A DNA stretch of 7,021 bases from JAFGCR01 sp964538225 (lineage in GTDB: Bacteria > Patescibacteriota > Gracilibacteria > UM-FILTER-43-11), in assembly GCA_964538225.1 (NCBI GenBank), contig CAZIDW010000066.1:1-7021 (forward strand), read 5' to 3'. The notes under the pieces were generated by a model, which worked only from the letters and a program-made list of their open reading frames with translations, made no database searches and had not been told where the DNA came from. This document shows, piece by piece, positions 1-6,941 of this stretch. Position numbers and translations under genes: made by a program. The number at the start of each line of letters is the position of its first letter. The first letter of the stretch is position 1.

Positions 1-12
1 GAGGCGGACGGG

Positions 13-36
13 AAAAGCAGGGATAAGGAATCCTGC
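13..36 (-). terminator. Possible intrinsic terminator at the end of the minus-strand gene cluster
   Basis: Read on the minus strand just past the stop at 44-46, GCAGGAT and ATCCCTGC can pair into a stem of about 7 bp with one bulged C and a TCCTT loop (17-36), followed directly by TTTT (13-16) and then CCC. The position, 8 bases after the last stop codon of the cluster, fits a terminator. The short T-run and the bulge make it a modest candidate. Confidence 0.42.
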
Positions 37-43
37 AGAGTGG

Positions 44-565
44 TTATTCGGCGGGATTTTCTTTTTCCCTTAAGTAAGTAGGTAAAAAAGTCGGTTTTTT
101 AAGGCCTTTTACTTTTTTGACAATATCCAGATCATTCATATTAATCTTGCCGTAATACAGATTGCGCAGGTCCCCGCCTTTTTCAATAAAATCCAGAATC
201 ATCCGATGACCTTTGAAGTAAACAAAATCTTTAGTAAACGCGCCGGGTTTTGATGTGTCCGCAAGTCCCCGTTTGGCCTTGAGCGCCACCTTCCAGGCGC
301 GGTCCATACTGAATCCGAGTTTAACCAGTTCCGCATACACATCGGCAAAAGAACCATACATAGCGCGATAAATCCCGACAACGGATGAGGCAGGCCAGTA
401 CTTTTTTTCTGTTTCCCCAAATTCGGTCCTTTCCTGGTTATAAACCGCCAATCCTTCTTCGGTAGCTAAATAATCCGCCAGTCCGCGCTGAAATAATTGG
501 TATGGCTGAAGACTGCCGTTCATCGCGGTAAACACATGGGTCTCGATCTCGTGAGTGATGGTGCC
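44..565 (-). pseudogene. C-terminal half of a DUF1704/MATCAP-like metallopeptidase, separated from the gene upstream by an in-frame stop
   Basis: This is the same reading frame as the ATP-grasp gene at 566-2434, continuing after its TAA. The 173 codons start GTITHEIETHVFTAMNG and hold the hallmarks of the DUF1704 family (bacterial 'QEGLA motif' proteins; eukaryotic tubulin carboxypeptidases MATCAP). These are the HExxxH zinc motif HEIETH (536-553), then MNGSLQPYQLFQRGLA, then ATEEGLAVY, whose Glu probably supplies another zinc ligand, and finally a GGDLRNLYYGKI segment and LPTYL near the end. The family C-terminus looks complete, with no frameshift. The first usable start after the stop is the GTG at 533-535, which would drop HEIETH, so independent translation would give an inactive 163-residue piece. 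There is no Shine-Dalgarno before it. It is best read as the detached end of one gene: a nonsense mutation, a sequence error, or, less likely, stop readthrough. Confidence 0.8.
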
Positions 566-2434
566 TTACATGCGCTCTTCTGAAAACATAGCGTCTGCCA
601 TGAGTGTCACGGAATTGTCTTTGCCGGCGATAGCGTCGGAAACCATGTCTTTTTTAATCTTCACGCTCCAGCCTTTTAGACCAAATTCTTTGATGGCCTC
701 TTCGAATAATACTTTGGCTTCTTTGGCACTGAGCAGTCTGGCGGGTTCCGGGAATTCATCAGGCATATTCATGATGATTTTCAGTGCTTCTCTGACTATA
801 TCATGGCCCGGAGCGCCGTAAAGGTGCATGGATTTTGCCGTGAAACTTTCCTGGCCGCGGGATTCCAGAAGCCCGATCTTCCGTTTGATCTCATCCGCTT
901 TTTTATGCCATAAAATACCGATTGGTGAATCCGGGAACTCAATTCGTTTCAGGCGGGCGTATAAGTTATTGGGGTCAAAACCGAGCGACTTGTATTCGAA
1001 TTGAGGATTATAAGTGGGGTCGACCAAAAATTTGTTGTGCTCTTCCTGCAGGTTGACCGGCCTTAAATGCGCCAGCAGGCGAATATCCCCATCGATATTC
1101 ACAATCTCGTCATCGATTTTCTTTAAATCCGCTTCCGTAAACTGGCGGACGATATGGGCAACGCTGGAGACGGCTTTTTCGCCCGTGGTTTTTTCAGCTT
1201 CCATGTGTTTGGTGGGATCGATTAAAAAATCCCTCAGGTCGCGCTGGCCGATCACCATTTTATATTTCTTATGGCTGAAATCCGCTACATCCACGACGGT
1301 TTGGATGCGGTGGCCGATCAGATTGAATTTACAATATCCTTCCTCAAGCTTTACTTCATCCGCTATGCTTTTGTCCACCACGGATTTCTGGACGGTGGGG
1401 TCGATCTGGGCAATGACTTTTTTATTTCGGTCGCCTTTTTTGCTGATGACCTCCACCCGCTCCAAATTACCGACTACGGGCTTGGCAGGCTTTTTGGCCT
1501 CCTCGCCTTTTGGTTCGATCTTCTGGCCGAATATATCCTGGGCAATCCGCACGCCTTTCTCGGGCGTGGCCACTTTAATGCCTTCAATGCGTTCCAGCCG
1601 GCGGCGCAAAGGGGCCATGTTGGCGATCTGCACGGCCAGACCAGCCCGGGCGTTGATTTCTAAAAGCATCGGGCCGCTTTTATCCAGTGTGATATCCACA
1701 GCCGCGAAGCCCAGGTTAGTGATCTGCTGCACGCGGGAGGCGATGAGCAGGATCTCTTCCCAATGCGGGATTTTGGCGCCCTGGATCGGCCCGTAACCGG
1801 GAATGCTGTCGATTGTTTTATTGTATTGGGTGATGTAAGTCATTTCGCCTTTTGCGATGTCGATCCCCACCGCGATGCCGCCGAAATGAACATTGGCCTT
1901 CCCCTGGGATTCTTCAGTTGGCAGGCGTATCATGGCCATAACCGGAATCAGGTTATGGACTACCACCCGGATATCCGGCAGCCCTTTGTAGGACATCTTG
2001 CTGAAAGGCGGTGGGCATTCCAGGCGCTGTTCAAAAAAGGCGATGTCTGAAATATTGGCGAGTGAATAGCGGCCGTCCAGGATATCGCCCACATGCCGCT
2101 CCAGGGCCTCATGGGTCATCAGGCTGCCATCGCTTTTCACCCAGTTCCTTCCCTTGCGCCCCTGGATGATCAGAATCCCTTCTCCGCCGTAACCGGAATT
2201 GGGTTTGACGACGAATGAGTCAGGCAGACTATTCCAGTCAAAGTTATTCAATTCTTTTTTGTTGTGGACGGACGCGTAAAATTTGGCCACAGGGATTCCG
2301 CGCGCGGACAGGAAATTTTTGGTCTTGATCTTACTGTCCGCCATCATAATGGCTTTCTTGGGATTATACGCTCTGATGTACAGCAGGTTGCGGGCGTTGA
2401 TGCCAAGCAGACCTGGATTATGGAAGAACCACAT
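566..2434 (-). CDS. RimK-like ATP-grasp amidoligase fused to a retropepsin-like domain and a truncated DUF1704 metallopeptidase
   Basis: Residues 1-300 form an ATP-grasp ligase of the 'alpha-L-glutamate ligase-related' type. GLLGINARN and YNPKKA at the start are family signatures, followed by the nucleotide-binding VVKPNSGYGGEG (75-86), DIR (154-156), and the metal-binding D247 and LLEINARAG (E259, N261). Such enzymes join an amino acid to a carboxylate using ATP. After a Lys/Pro/Glu-rich linker (about 305-323), residues 325-412 resemble the retropepsin-like 'ATP-dependent zinc protease' partner of RimK-type ligases: QIDPT (343-347) stands where DTG is expected, and MVIGQRDL..FLIDP (393-407) matches the family's MLLGR..FLVDP end. 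Residues 425-622 are the N-terminal half of DUF1704 (NPQFEY, LLESRG, YGAPG). Translation stops at a TAA just before the zinc motif. ATG 2432-2434 is taken because the family begins there; no Shine-Dalgarno is seen and a heptamer array abuts it. No signal peptide is present, so it is probably cytoplasmic. The substrate is unknown. Confidence 0.9.
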   Translation of the reverse strand: MWFFHNPGLLGINARNLLYIRAYNPKKAIMMADSKIKTKNFLSARGIPVAKFYASVHNKKELNNFDWNSLPDSFVVKPNSGYGGEGILIIQGRKGRNWVKSDGSLMTHEALERHVGDILDGRYSLANISDIAFFEQRLECPPPFSKMSYKGLPDIRVVVHNLIPVMAMIRLPTEESQGKANVHFGGIAVGIDIAKGEMTYITQYNKTIDSIPGYGPIQGAKIPHWEEILLIASRVQQITNLGFAAVDITLDKSGPMLLEINARAGLAVQIANMAPLRRRLERIEGIKVATPEKGVRIAQDIFGQKIEPKGEEAKKPAKPVVGNLERVEVISKKGDRNKKVIAQIDPTVQKSVVDKSIADEVKLEEGYCKFNLIGHRIQTVVDVADFSHKKYKMVIGQRDLRDFLIDPTKHMEAEKTTGEKAVSSVAHIVRQFTEADLKKIDDEIVNIDGDIRLLAHLRPVNLQEEHNKFLVDPTYNPQFEYKSLGFDPNNLYARLKRIEFPDSPIGILWHKKADEIKRKIGLLESRGQESFTAKSMHLYGAPGHDIVREALKIIMNMPDEFPEPARLLSAKEAKVLFEEAIKEFGLKGWSVKIKKDMVSDAIAGKDNSVTLMADAMFSEERM

Positions 2435-2440
2435 ACTTAT

Positions 2441-2470
2441 TTCTGATTTGTGATTTCTGATTTGTGATTC
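2441..2470. repeat. Heptamer tandem array A (TGATTTG/TGATTTC)
   Basis: Four consecutive units, TGATTTG, TGATTTC, TGATTTG and a six-base TGATTC (2444-2470), lie directly upstream of the ATP-grasp start codon. It resembles short tandemly repeated heptamers known from intergenic DNA of several bacterial groups. Its 24 bases at 2447-2470 can pair with 2498-2521 of array B at 19 of 24 positions. Confidence 0.85.
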
Positions 2471-2496
2471 AAATCTTAAAATTTAAAATATGACAT

Positions 2497-2523
2497 TGAA
2501 TCTGAAATCTGAAATCTGAAATG
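2497..2523. repeat. Heptamer tandem array B (TGAAATC), inverted relative to array A
   Basis: The units TGAATC, TGAAATC, TGAAATC and TGAAATG run in tandem between the 7TM gene and the ATP-grasp gene. Read on the opposite strand the unit is GATTTCA, close to array A, so the two arrays form an imperfect inverted repeat around a 27-base AT-rich spacer (2471-2497). No clear promoter could be assigned in this spacer. Confidence 0.85.
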
Positions 2524-2529
2524 GAAAAT

Positions 2530-2565
2530 CAGAAGAATAATTTTGGTACCAAAATTATTCTTCTG
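2530..2565. terminator. Perfect 36-bp palindrome overlapping the stop codon of the PKD-7TM gene; possible transcript-end hairpin
   Basis: The sequence is exactly self-complementary about the centre GGTACC (core TTTTGGTACCAAAA at 2541-2554). In minus-strand RNA it can fold into 16 paired bases with a GUAC loop. The 5' arm contains the last two Glu codons and the TAA of the upstream gene; ATTTTCCAT follows it. It may act as a terminator or as 3'-end protection against exonucleases. It has a weak T-run and an AT-rich stem, so the terminator role is uncertain while the palindrome itself is certain. Confidence 0.6.
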
Positions 2566-4051
2566 CATGACGCATGACTTCGCGGAAGCGGATGTACTCA
2601 AAGAACCGTAGACCGCTCCATCGGCCAAGCCCAAGGTTGACCAGAATCAGGAGCAGGATAATTTCAGGGTAGCTCAAAATGAGATTTTGCAGGAACTGCC
2701 ATTCCACTACCCAGTAGCAGATGAGGGAGACAGCCGTGGTCTCCAGCATTAAAAGGATGGCTGCGTATACCCCTTTTCCGCTTTGGGCACTCACGAATTT
2801 CTCCGCCAGCGTCGTCATAATAAGCATAGGGAACACGGCAATGGAGGCCAGCTCCTGGATGTTCAGATACGTCCCGAACCCAAGCATCAGAAGAATGATG
2901 AGGGTGGAAATAGTGAATACGATGGCAATACGCGGGATGTGCAGAAGCCGAACATGCGCCAAAGCCTTACGAAGAATGAAGCCAGTTGCCAGGATGATGA
3001 TCAGAATCGCCAGCCCGAATTTAAGACCCAGCGCCAGAAAGGAGAGGGCAATAATTGACGGCGTGTACAAGCCAAAAGTGGTAACGCCGACCACCTGCTT
3101 TAAAAACGCGATGATCGTGGCAATCACCGGCAGCATCAGAAGCAGTACGATGGTATTGCTGGGAATCCCCTGGGTCAGCATAAAATTGACCAGATAAGAC
3201 ATGAAATTCCATATGCCGATGTGACGCGTTTCCGCGTCGATGATGCGGTATTCGGATACGCCTTCTTTCAGTTCACTGACGAATGTCTCGATGGTCGGGG
3301 CACTGATCAGATTGTTCAGTTCGTATTCGCGGGTCAGGACAATCTGTTTGGGCTTGATGATACTAAAGTTACCTTGCATGATCCGGCCCAGCGTCTTCAG
3401 GTTTTTACTGGAAATCACGACAATGGTCTTGTCTTTAAGGAATCTCTGGATATCCGGACGCTCGCGCACCAAACGAGTGAGGGCATTGATCCCGCTGCCG
3501 CGCGTTGTCCAGATAGCGATTGTATTGGCGCTTGAAATCATATCCACCTGTTCAATGAGTTTTTTGGACAAAGCCTCTTCAGACATAAACGCCGTGTTGC
3601 TGTCATAACTATCGATGACATTTACATATACGCCTTCTTCAAAAGCTTTTTCGGTCAGCTTTTCCACGCTTTCCTGCCGGTCAGTGACATCGGTTAAAAA
3701 GAGGATAAGTTTTTCATACGCGAACACGCTCCGGATAATGGAATTGCTTTCCTCGCCCTGAGTCACCGTCAGTGTCACCGGATATTCACCAGCTTCTTCA
3801 TAGAAATGCACCACTTCCACACCAGTCCCCTCAGGGCTTCCGTCACCAAAATCCCATTCATACTGTGCTGGTATTTCTTCGTCCGGCAAAAAAGACTGAG
3901 AGGCGTCTAAAATGATGTTTTTCCCGACCTGCACCACATCGTCCGCATCGATCACGGCGCGGATGTCATTCAGATCGAAAGTAACGGCCGCGCTGGCGGT
4001 GTGAGGCAGTAAAAAAAAGGCGATGAGCAAAGAAAATAGGAATTTTCGCAT
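2555..4051 (-). CDS. Signal peptide-PKD-alpha/beta-7TM protein of the transglutaminase-associated 7TM family
   Basis: Residues 1-21 form a signal peptide (hydrophobic LFSLLIAFFLL, then TASA before AVTF). Residues 36-110 are a PKD (Ig-like beta-sandwich) domain with the signature WDFGDGSPEG (66-75) and YEEAGEYPVTLTV. Residues 113-270 look like an alpha/beta domain without a convincing metal-binding DxSxS motif. From about 297 to 476 there are seven hydrophobic segments with family signatures: LMLPVIATIIAFLKQVVGV, TFGLYTPSIIAL, LLHIPRIAIVFT, AVFPMLIMTTLAE, YPEIILLLI and LGLGRWSGLRFFEY. These match the 7TM domain usually fused to an inactive transglutaminase and found beside RimK-like ATP-grasp ligases. 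The expected topology puts PKD and alpha/beta domains outside the membrane. It lies 120 bp before the ATP-grasp gene, a neighbourhood typical of that family. The transglutaminase-like part is not recognisable. The function is unknown; it is probably the envelope partner of the ligase. Confidence 0.88.
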   Translation of the reverse strand: MRKFLFSLLIAFFLLPHTASAAVTFDLNDIRAVIDADDVVQVGKNIILDASQSFLPDEEIPAQYEWDFGDGSPEGTGVEVVHFYEEAGEYPVTLTVTQGEESNSIIRSVFAYEKLILFLTDVTDRQESVEKLTEKAFEEGVYVNVIDSYDSNTAFMSEEALSKKLIEQVDMISSANTIAIWTTRGSGINALTRLVRERPDIQRFLKDKTIVVISSKNLKTLGRIMQGNFSIIKPKQIVLTREYELNNLISAPTIETFVSELKEGVSEYRIIDAETRHIGIWNFMSYLVNFMLTQGIPSNTIVLLLMLPVIATIIAFLKQVVGVTTFGLYTPSIIALSFLALGLKFGLAILIIILATGFILRKALAHVRLLHIPRIAIVFTISTLIILLMLGFGTYLNIQELASIAVFPMLIMTTLAEKFVSAQSGKGVYAAILLMLETTAVSLICYWVVEWQFLQNLILSYPEIILLLILVNLGLGRWSGLRFFEYIRFREVMRHAEE

Positions 4052-4138
4052 GATTCTTTCGTTAATTAGGTCATCGGTATTTTACCAAAAAACCGCCAAA
4101 AGCTGAAGCCCCACAATCATGCGTTGTGCTATTTGCTG

Positions 4139-6685
4139 TTAAATAATCCCCAGCCGCGCCTCGATCTCCTGGTCCACGAACATCTTTTTTCGCCCGTATT
4201 TCATGCGGGAATATTTCCTGAGCACATCCGCCATCTTGTCTTTCCCCTGAGGATCCCAGATGGTCTTTAATGAAAACGGACGGGAAGTGGTGTTGTCGAT
4301 ATTCAGCTTGATGTAGGCGCTGTAATTGGCGATTCCCAAGATATCCTGTTCCGAAAGCAGGGGCGCGTATTCTTTGGCCAGGTATTCCGCGTCATCCGCG
4401 CCGACCTTAAAACTCATCATCGTTCCCACGTTACCGAATACCGCGTCCCGGACACGGGTATCATCGTGGCCGGTAGGGGTTTTGGTAAGCTGGGCAATGT
4501 ACTGATGGGCCATAATAAGCGAGAGCCGGTATTTACGCGCTTCGGATAAAATGGAAGCGAAAGTATCGGTCGCGAAATTCTGAAATTCATCCACATACAT
4601 GTAAAAATCCTTCCGCTGTTCTTTGGGGATTTCCTGGCGGCCCATGGCGGCCATATTGACTTTGTTCACGAAAATCAGCCCTAACAGCTGAGCGTTCACA
4701 TCGCCGACTCTCCCCTTAGAAAGATTGACGAGTAAGATTTTTTTGTTATCCATGATCTCACGGATATCAAAGGCGCTTTTGGGCTGGCCGATGATGTTGC
4801 GGATAGTGGTGTTGGTGATAAACGGGCCGAACTTTGAACTGAAATACGGGATCATTTCCTGTTTTTCGCGCTCGCCGGTGCTCGCGTATTCATGTTCCCA
4901 AAACGAACGGACCACTGCGTTAGTGGTCTTGCCGACTTTGTATTTTCTGAATTCGTCATCCGTAAAAATCCGCGGGACGTCGATTAGGGTAGCGCCCTCG
5001 TCCTCATCTTCCATCAAAGTGAGGCAGGCATTGCGGAAGTAATGCTGGATGCGCGGGCCGAAAATTTCATTTCCGAATAATTTGATAAAAATCTCCATTG
5101 CGTCCAGCGATGCCCGGTCGCGCTCTTCCGGCGTGTGGGCTTCCAGCAGGTTCAGGCCCATGGGTCGTTCGATGTCCGCGGGGTCAAAAAACACCACATC
5201 CTTGGCGCGCTCCTTTTGCACGATTTTAAGCGTGTCTTCGACCAGGTCGCCGTGCGGGTCGATCAGGCAGATGCCGTCGCCGTTCCAGATATCCTGGCGT
5301 ACCATATAGTTCAGCAAGGCTGATTTACCGGTACCGGATTTACCAATAATATAGTGGTGCCGGGTACGGTCGTCGGCCATGATGCGCACCAGTTTTTCCT
5401 GGCCGCGGTACAAGCTTTTGCCGATGACCACCCCTTCGGCCGGCAGATCCACAGGCGGCGGAAGCACTTTGTACTTGAGCCATTTGATGATGGGGACCGG
5501 GTTATAACGGGAGTCTGGAAAGTGGAATAAAGACGCCAGCTCCTCCTGTGCGAAAAGGGACTGTTTATGCAGCATCCCCGGCATTCGGCGTCTGAAAAGA
5601 TACTTCATAAAAAAGTTATTGATGAAATCAATCGGAATAATACGGCGATTCTGAAACCAGTTCAGGTACGCGTCGTGGTACACGCTGAATGCCACATTGA
5701 TGTTGTTGGTGATCTGGATTGCCCGATTTTTTGTATTCGCCACGCCAATAACACGGGTCGAGGTGTCAAAACCCACCTGCCGTGCTTTTTCACCGACTTT
5801 CTTGTATGCCTCTTCTTTGGGCGCAAGCATACGGACATAACTGTCGCCTGAAGAAGCGCCTGGCGCCATTGAACCATCTTTGCCCCCCGGCAAAAATAAA
5901 CGGATAATATTGATTAAAAGCGCCAGAATCGGACCGATGATCGGAATCGGAATCTTCAGCGGAGGAGATTTTCTTTTAAAAAGCAGTTCACCGACTTTTT
6001 CCGTTTTGTTCCGCCAGTCATCTGACGCGACCGGGTTGATGATGACCTGGATAGCCGCCTTTTCGCTGGCTTGGAGCTTGGAAAGCACATTGGCTATACC
6101 GTTGAGCGGGTCTCCCTCCATCACCTTGTAGGTGTTGATGGGGTACCAGAAGGCGCGTTTGGCGTACATAAAATAGCTTCTTGCCTTTTTTCCTTTTTCA
6201 AATACCTGATAGGCTTCTTTGGATTCCTGAATATCGGCGTCTTTATAAAAGGTGGTTATCTGTTTTTCGACAATTCCTTTGTAGTATTCACTGGTCACCA
6301 CATAAAAATTCAGCTGCTGGTTTTCCAGGAACAGCTCAAGAGAGATGTTGTCCGCCTGCCAGATCTTGGTTTTGATGACATTCCACAGGTTCATTTCCCG
6401 GATTTCATACAGCGCGCGGTACAGCTGGGCCATGATGCTTATTTTTTCCTTGAAGTCCTTTTCCGTCCGTCTTTCCTGGTCGATCTTGGAATCACTGCGG
6501 GGGAGAGTTACTTTTAAATACACTAGATTTTTAGCTGCAAAATGCAGGTACAGGACGCGTATGATTTTTATCAGGATCTTTAGGGCATACCAGCCGCCCA
6601 CCACGATAAGCAGAGTCCATAGCCCGTAATTCTTCGTCCATTCGAAGGCGATTTCCCAATACTGTTTTATCTGTTCAGCGTCCAT
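4139..6685 (-). CDS. Membrane-anchored VirD4/TraD-like (type IV secretion) ATPase
   Basis: An 848-residue protein with a transmembrane segment at about 22-45 and a second hydrophobic stretch at 245-265. The long N-terminal region (50-330) is probably the domain common in large Patescibacteria T4SS-type ATPases. The C-terminal motor of the HerA/FtsK/TraD class has Walker A GKSGTGKS (448-455), LIDPHGDL (474-481), Walker B-like FYMYVDEFQNF (694-704) and the glutamine motif AHQY (726-729). EARKYRLSL, DAVFGNVGTMMSFKVG and RPFSLKT are typical of the TraG/TraD-type DNA-binding ATPases. These hexameric pumps deliver DNA or protein to a secretion or conjugation channel. No other T4SS gene (VirB4, VirB6, relaxase) is in the window, so its partners are unseen. 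ATG 6683-6685 is chosen as the first Met before the membrane segment; no clear Shine-Dalgarno precedes it. An 87-bp gap separates it from the PKD-7TM gene downstream. Confidence 0.9.
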   Translation of the reverse strand: MDAEQIKQYWEIAFEWTKNYGLWTLLIVVGGWYALKILIKIIRVLYLHFAAKNLVYLKVTLPRSDSKIDQERRTEKDFKEKISIMAQLYRALYEIREMNLWNVIKTKIWQADNISLELFLENQQLNFYVVTSEYYKGIVEKQITTFYKDADIQESKEAYQVFEKGKKARSYFMYAKRAFWYPINTYKVMEGDPLNGIANVLSKLQASEKAAIQVIINPVASDDWRNKTEKVGELLFKRKSPPLKIPIPIIGPILALLINIIRLFLPGGKDGSMAPGASSGDSYVRMLAPKEEAYKKVGEKARQVGFDTSTRVIGVANTKNRAIQITNNINVAFSVYHDAYLNWFQNRRIIPIDFINNFFMKYLFRRRMPGMLHKQSLFAQEELASLFHFPDSRYNPVPIIKWLKYKVLPPPVDLPAEGVVIGKSLYRGQEKLVRIMADDRTRHHYIIGKSGTGKSALLNYMVRQDIWNGDGICLIDPHGDLVEDTLKIVQKERAKDVVFFDPADIERPMGLNLLEAHTPEERDRASLDAMEIFIKLFGNEIFGPRIQHYFRNACLTLMEDEDEGATLIDVPRIFTDDEFRKYKVGKTTNAVVRSFWEHEYASTGEREKQEMIPYFSSKFGPFITNTTIRNIIGQPKSAFDIREIMDNKKILLVNLSKGRVGDVNAQLLGLIFVNKVNMAAMGRQEIPKEQRKDFYMYVDEFQNFATDTFASILSEARKYRLSLIMAHQYIAQLTKTPTGHDDTRVRDAVFGNVGTMMSFKVGADDAEYLAKEYAPLLSEQDILGIANYSAYIKLNIDNTTSRPFSLKTIWDPQGKDKMADVLRKYSRMKYGRKKMFVDQEIEARLGII

Positions 6686-6700
6686 TTATTTTATTGGCAT

Positions 6701-6716
6701 CTGACAACTGACAACT
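6701..6716. repeat. Short heptamer repeat CTGACAA in the leader of the ATPase gene
   Basis: Two perfect tandem CTGACAA units plus CT (6701-6716) lie in the untranslated leader, 15 bases upstream of the start codon. The units share the CTGA core with the arrays at 2441-2523 but differ in the last three bases. It may be a repeat of the same kind or a protein-binding site. Confidence 0.65.
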
Positions 6717-6750
6717 AAAGTCAACTGTTAAAGGTATATTTAATCTATTT

Positions 6751-6779
6751 ATTATATCATTTTTCCCCTCTGAAAACAA
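6751..6779 (-). promoter_or_regulatory. Sigma-70-like promoter for the ATPase and probably the gene cluster
   Basis: On the minus strand TTGTTT (6774-6779) is followed after 17 bases by a perfect -10, TATAAT (6751-6756), preceded by TGA as in an extended -10. Initiation near 6744 would give a leader of about 60 bases before the ATG at 6685, containing the CTGACAA repeat. The -35 is weak, the -10 and spacing are ideal. Confidence 0.6.
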
Positions 6780-6865
6780 CCCCAAAAACCGCTTTAATAA
6801 GGAATTCGGACATATAACTAAATAAAATGGATGTCAATTGTTGCATAAAAAGGCGGGGGCTCACC

Positions 6866-6895
6866 TTGACATTGTGTTTTTTGGCATGATATAAG
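6866..6895 (+). promoter_or_regulatory. Strong sigma-70-like promoter facing right
   Basis: A consensus -35 TTGACA (6866-6871), 18 bases, then TATAAG (6890-6895) with an extended -10 TG at 6887-6888. Initiation near 6902 would leave a leader of about 65 bases to the ATG at 6968. It is divergent from the ATPase promoter about 90 bp away, so both genes share one control region (6686-6967), which shows no other gene. Confidence 0.7.
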
Positions 6896-6941
6896 AACAA
6901 TCCTCGAATATTTTTTTGGTTTAAAAGATTTTTGCATCTAA

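Noticed and set aside
566..568. TAA reassigned to a sense codon in this organism
   Set aside because: The ATPase, the PKD-7TM gene and the DUF1704 end all terminate at TAA where their families end, and known Patescibacteria recoding concerns UGA, not UAA.
1014..1796. A 260-codon plus-strand open frame opposite the ATP-grasp gene
   Set aside because: It lies wholly antisense to a gene with clear domain matches and its translation is Ser/Arg-rich low-information sequence; it is a shadow frame.
2441..2523. CRISPR array
   Set aside because: Repeats are seven bases in direct tandem without spacers, and no cas gene is present.
4060..4110. Possible promoter for the PKD-7TM gene (TTCAGC, 17 bases, TAAAAT on the minus strand)
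   Set aside because: The -10 is good but the -35 matches consensus at only three positions in AT-rich DNA, so it is not separable from chance.
4112..4128. Small hairpin (CACAA/TTGTG) just after the ATPase stop as a terminator
   Set aside because: Only five base pairs, no T-run directly after it; not enough to call a terminator between the ATPase and PKD-7TM genes.
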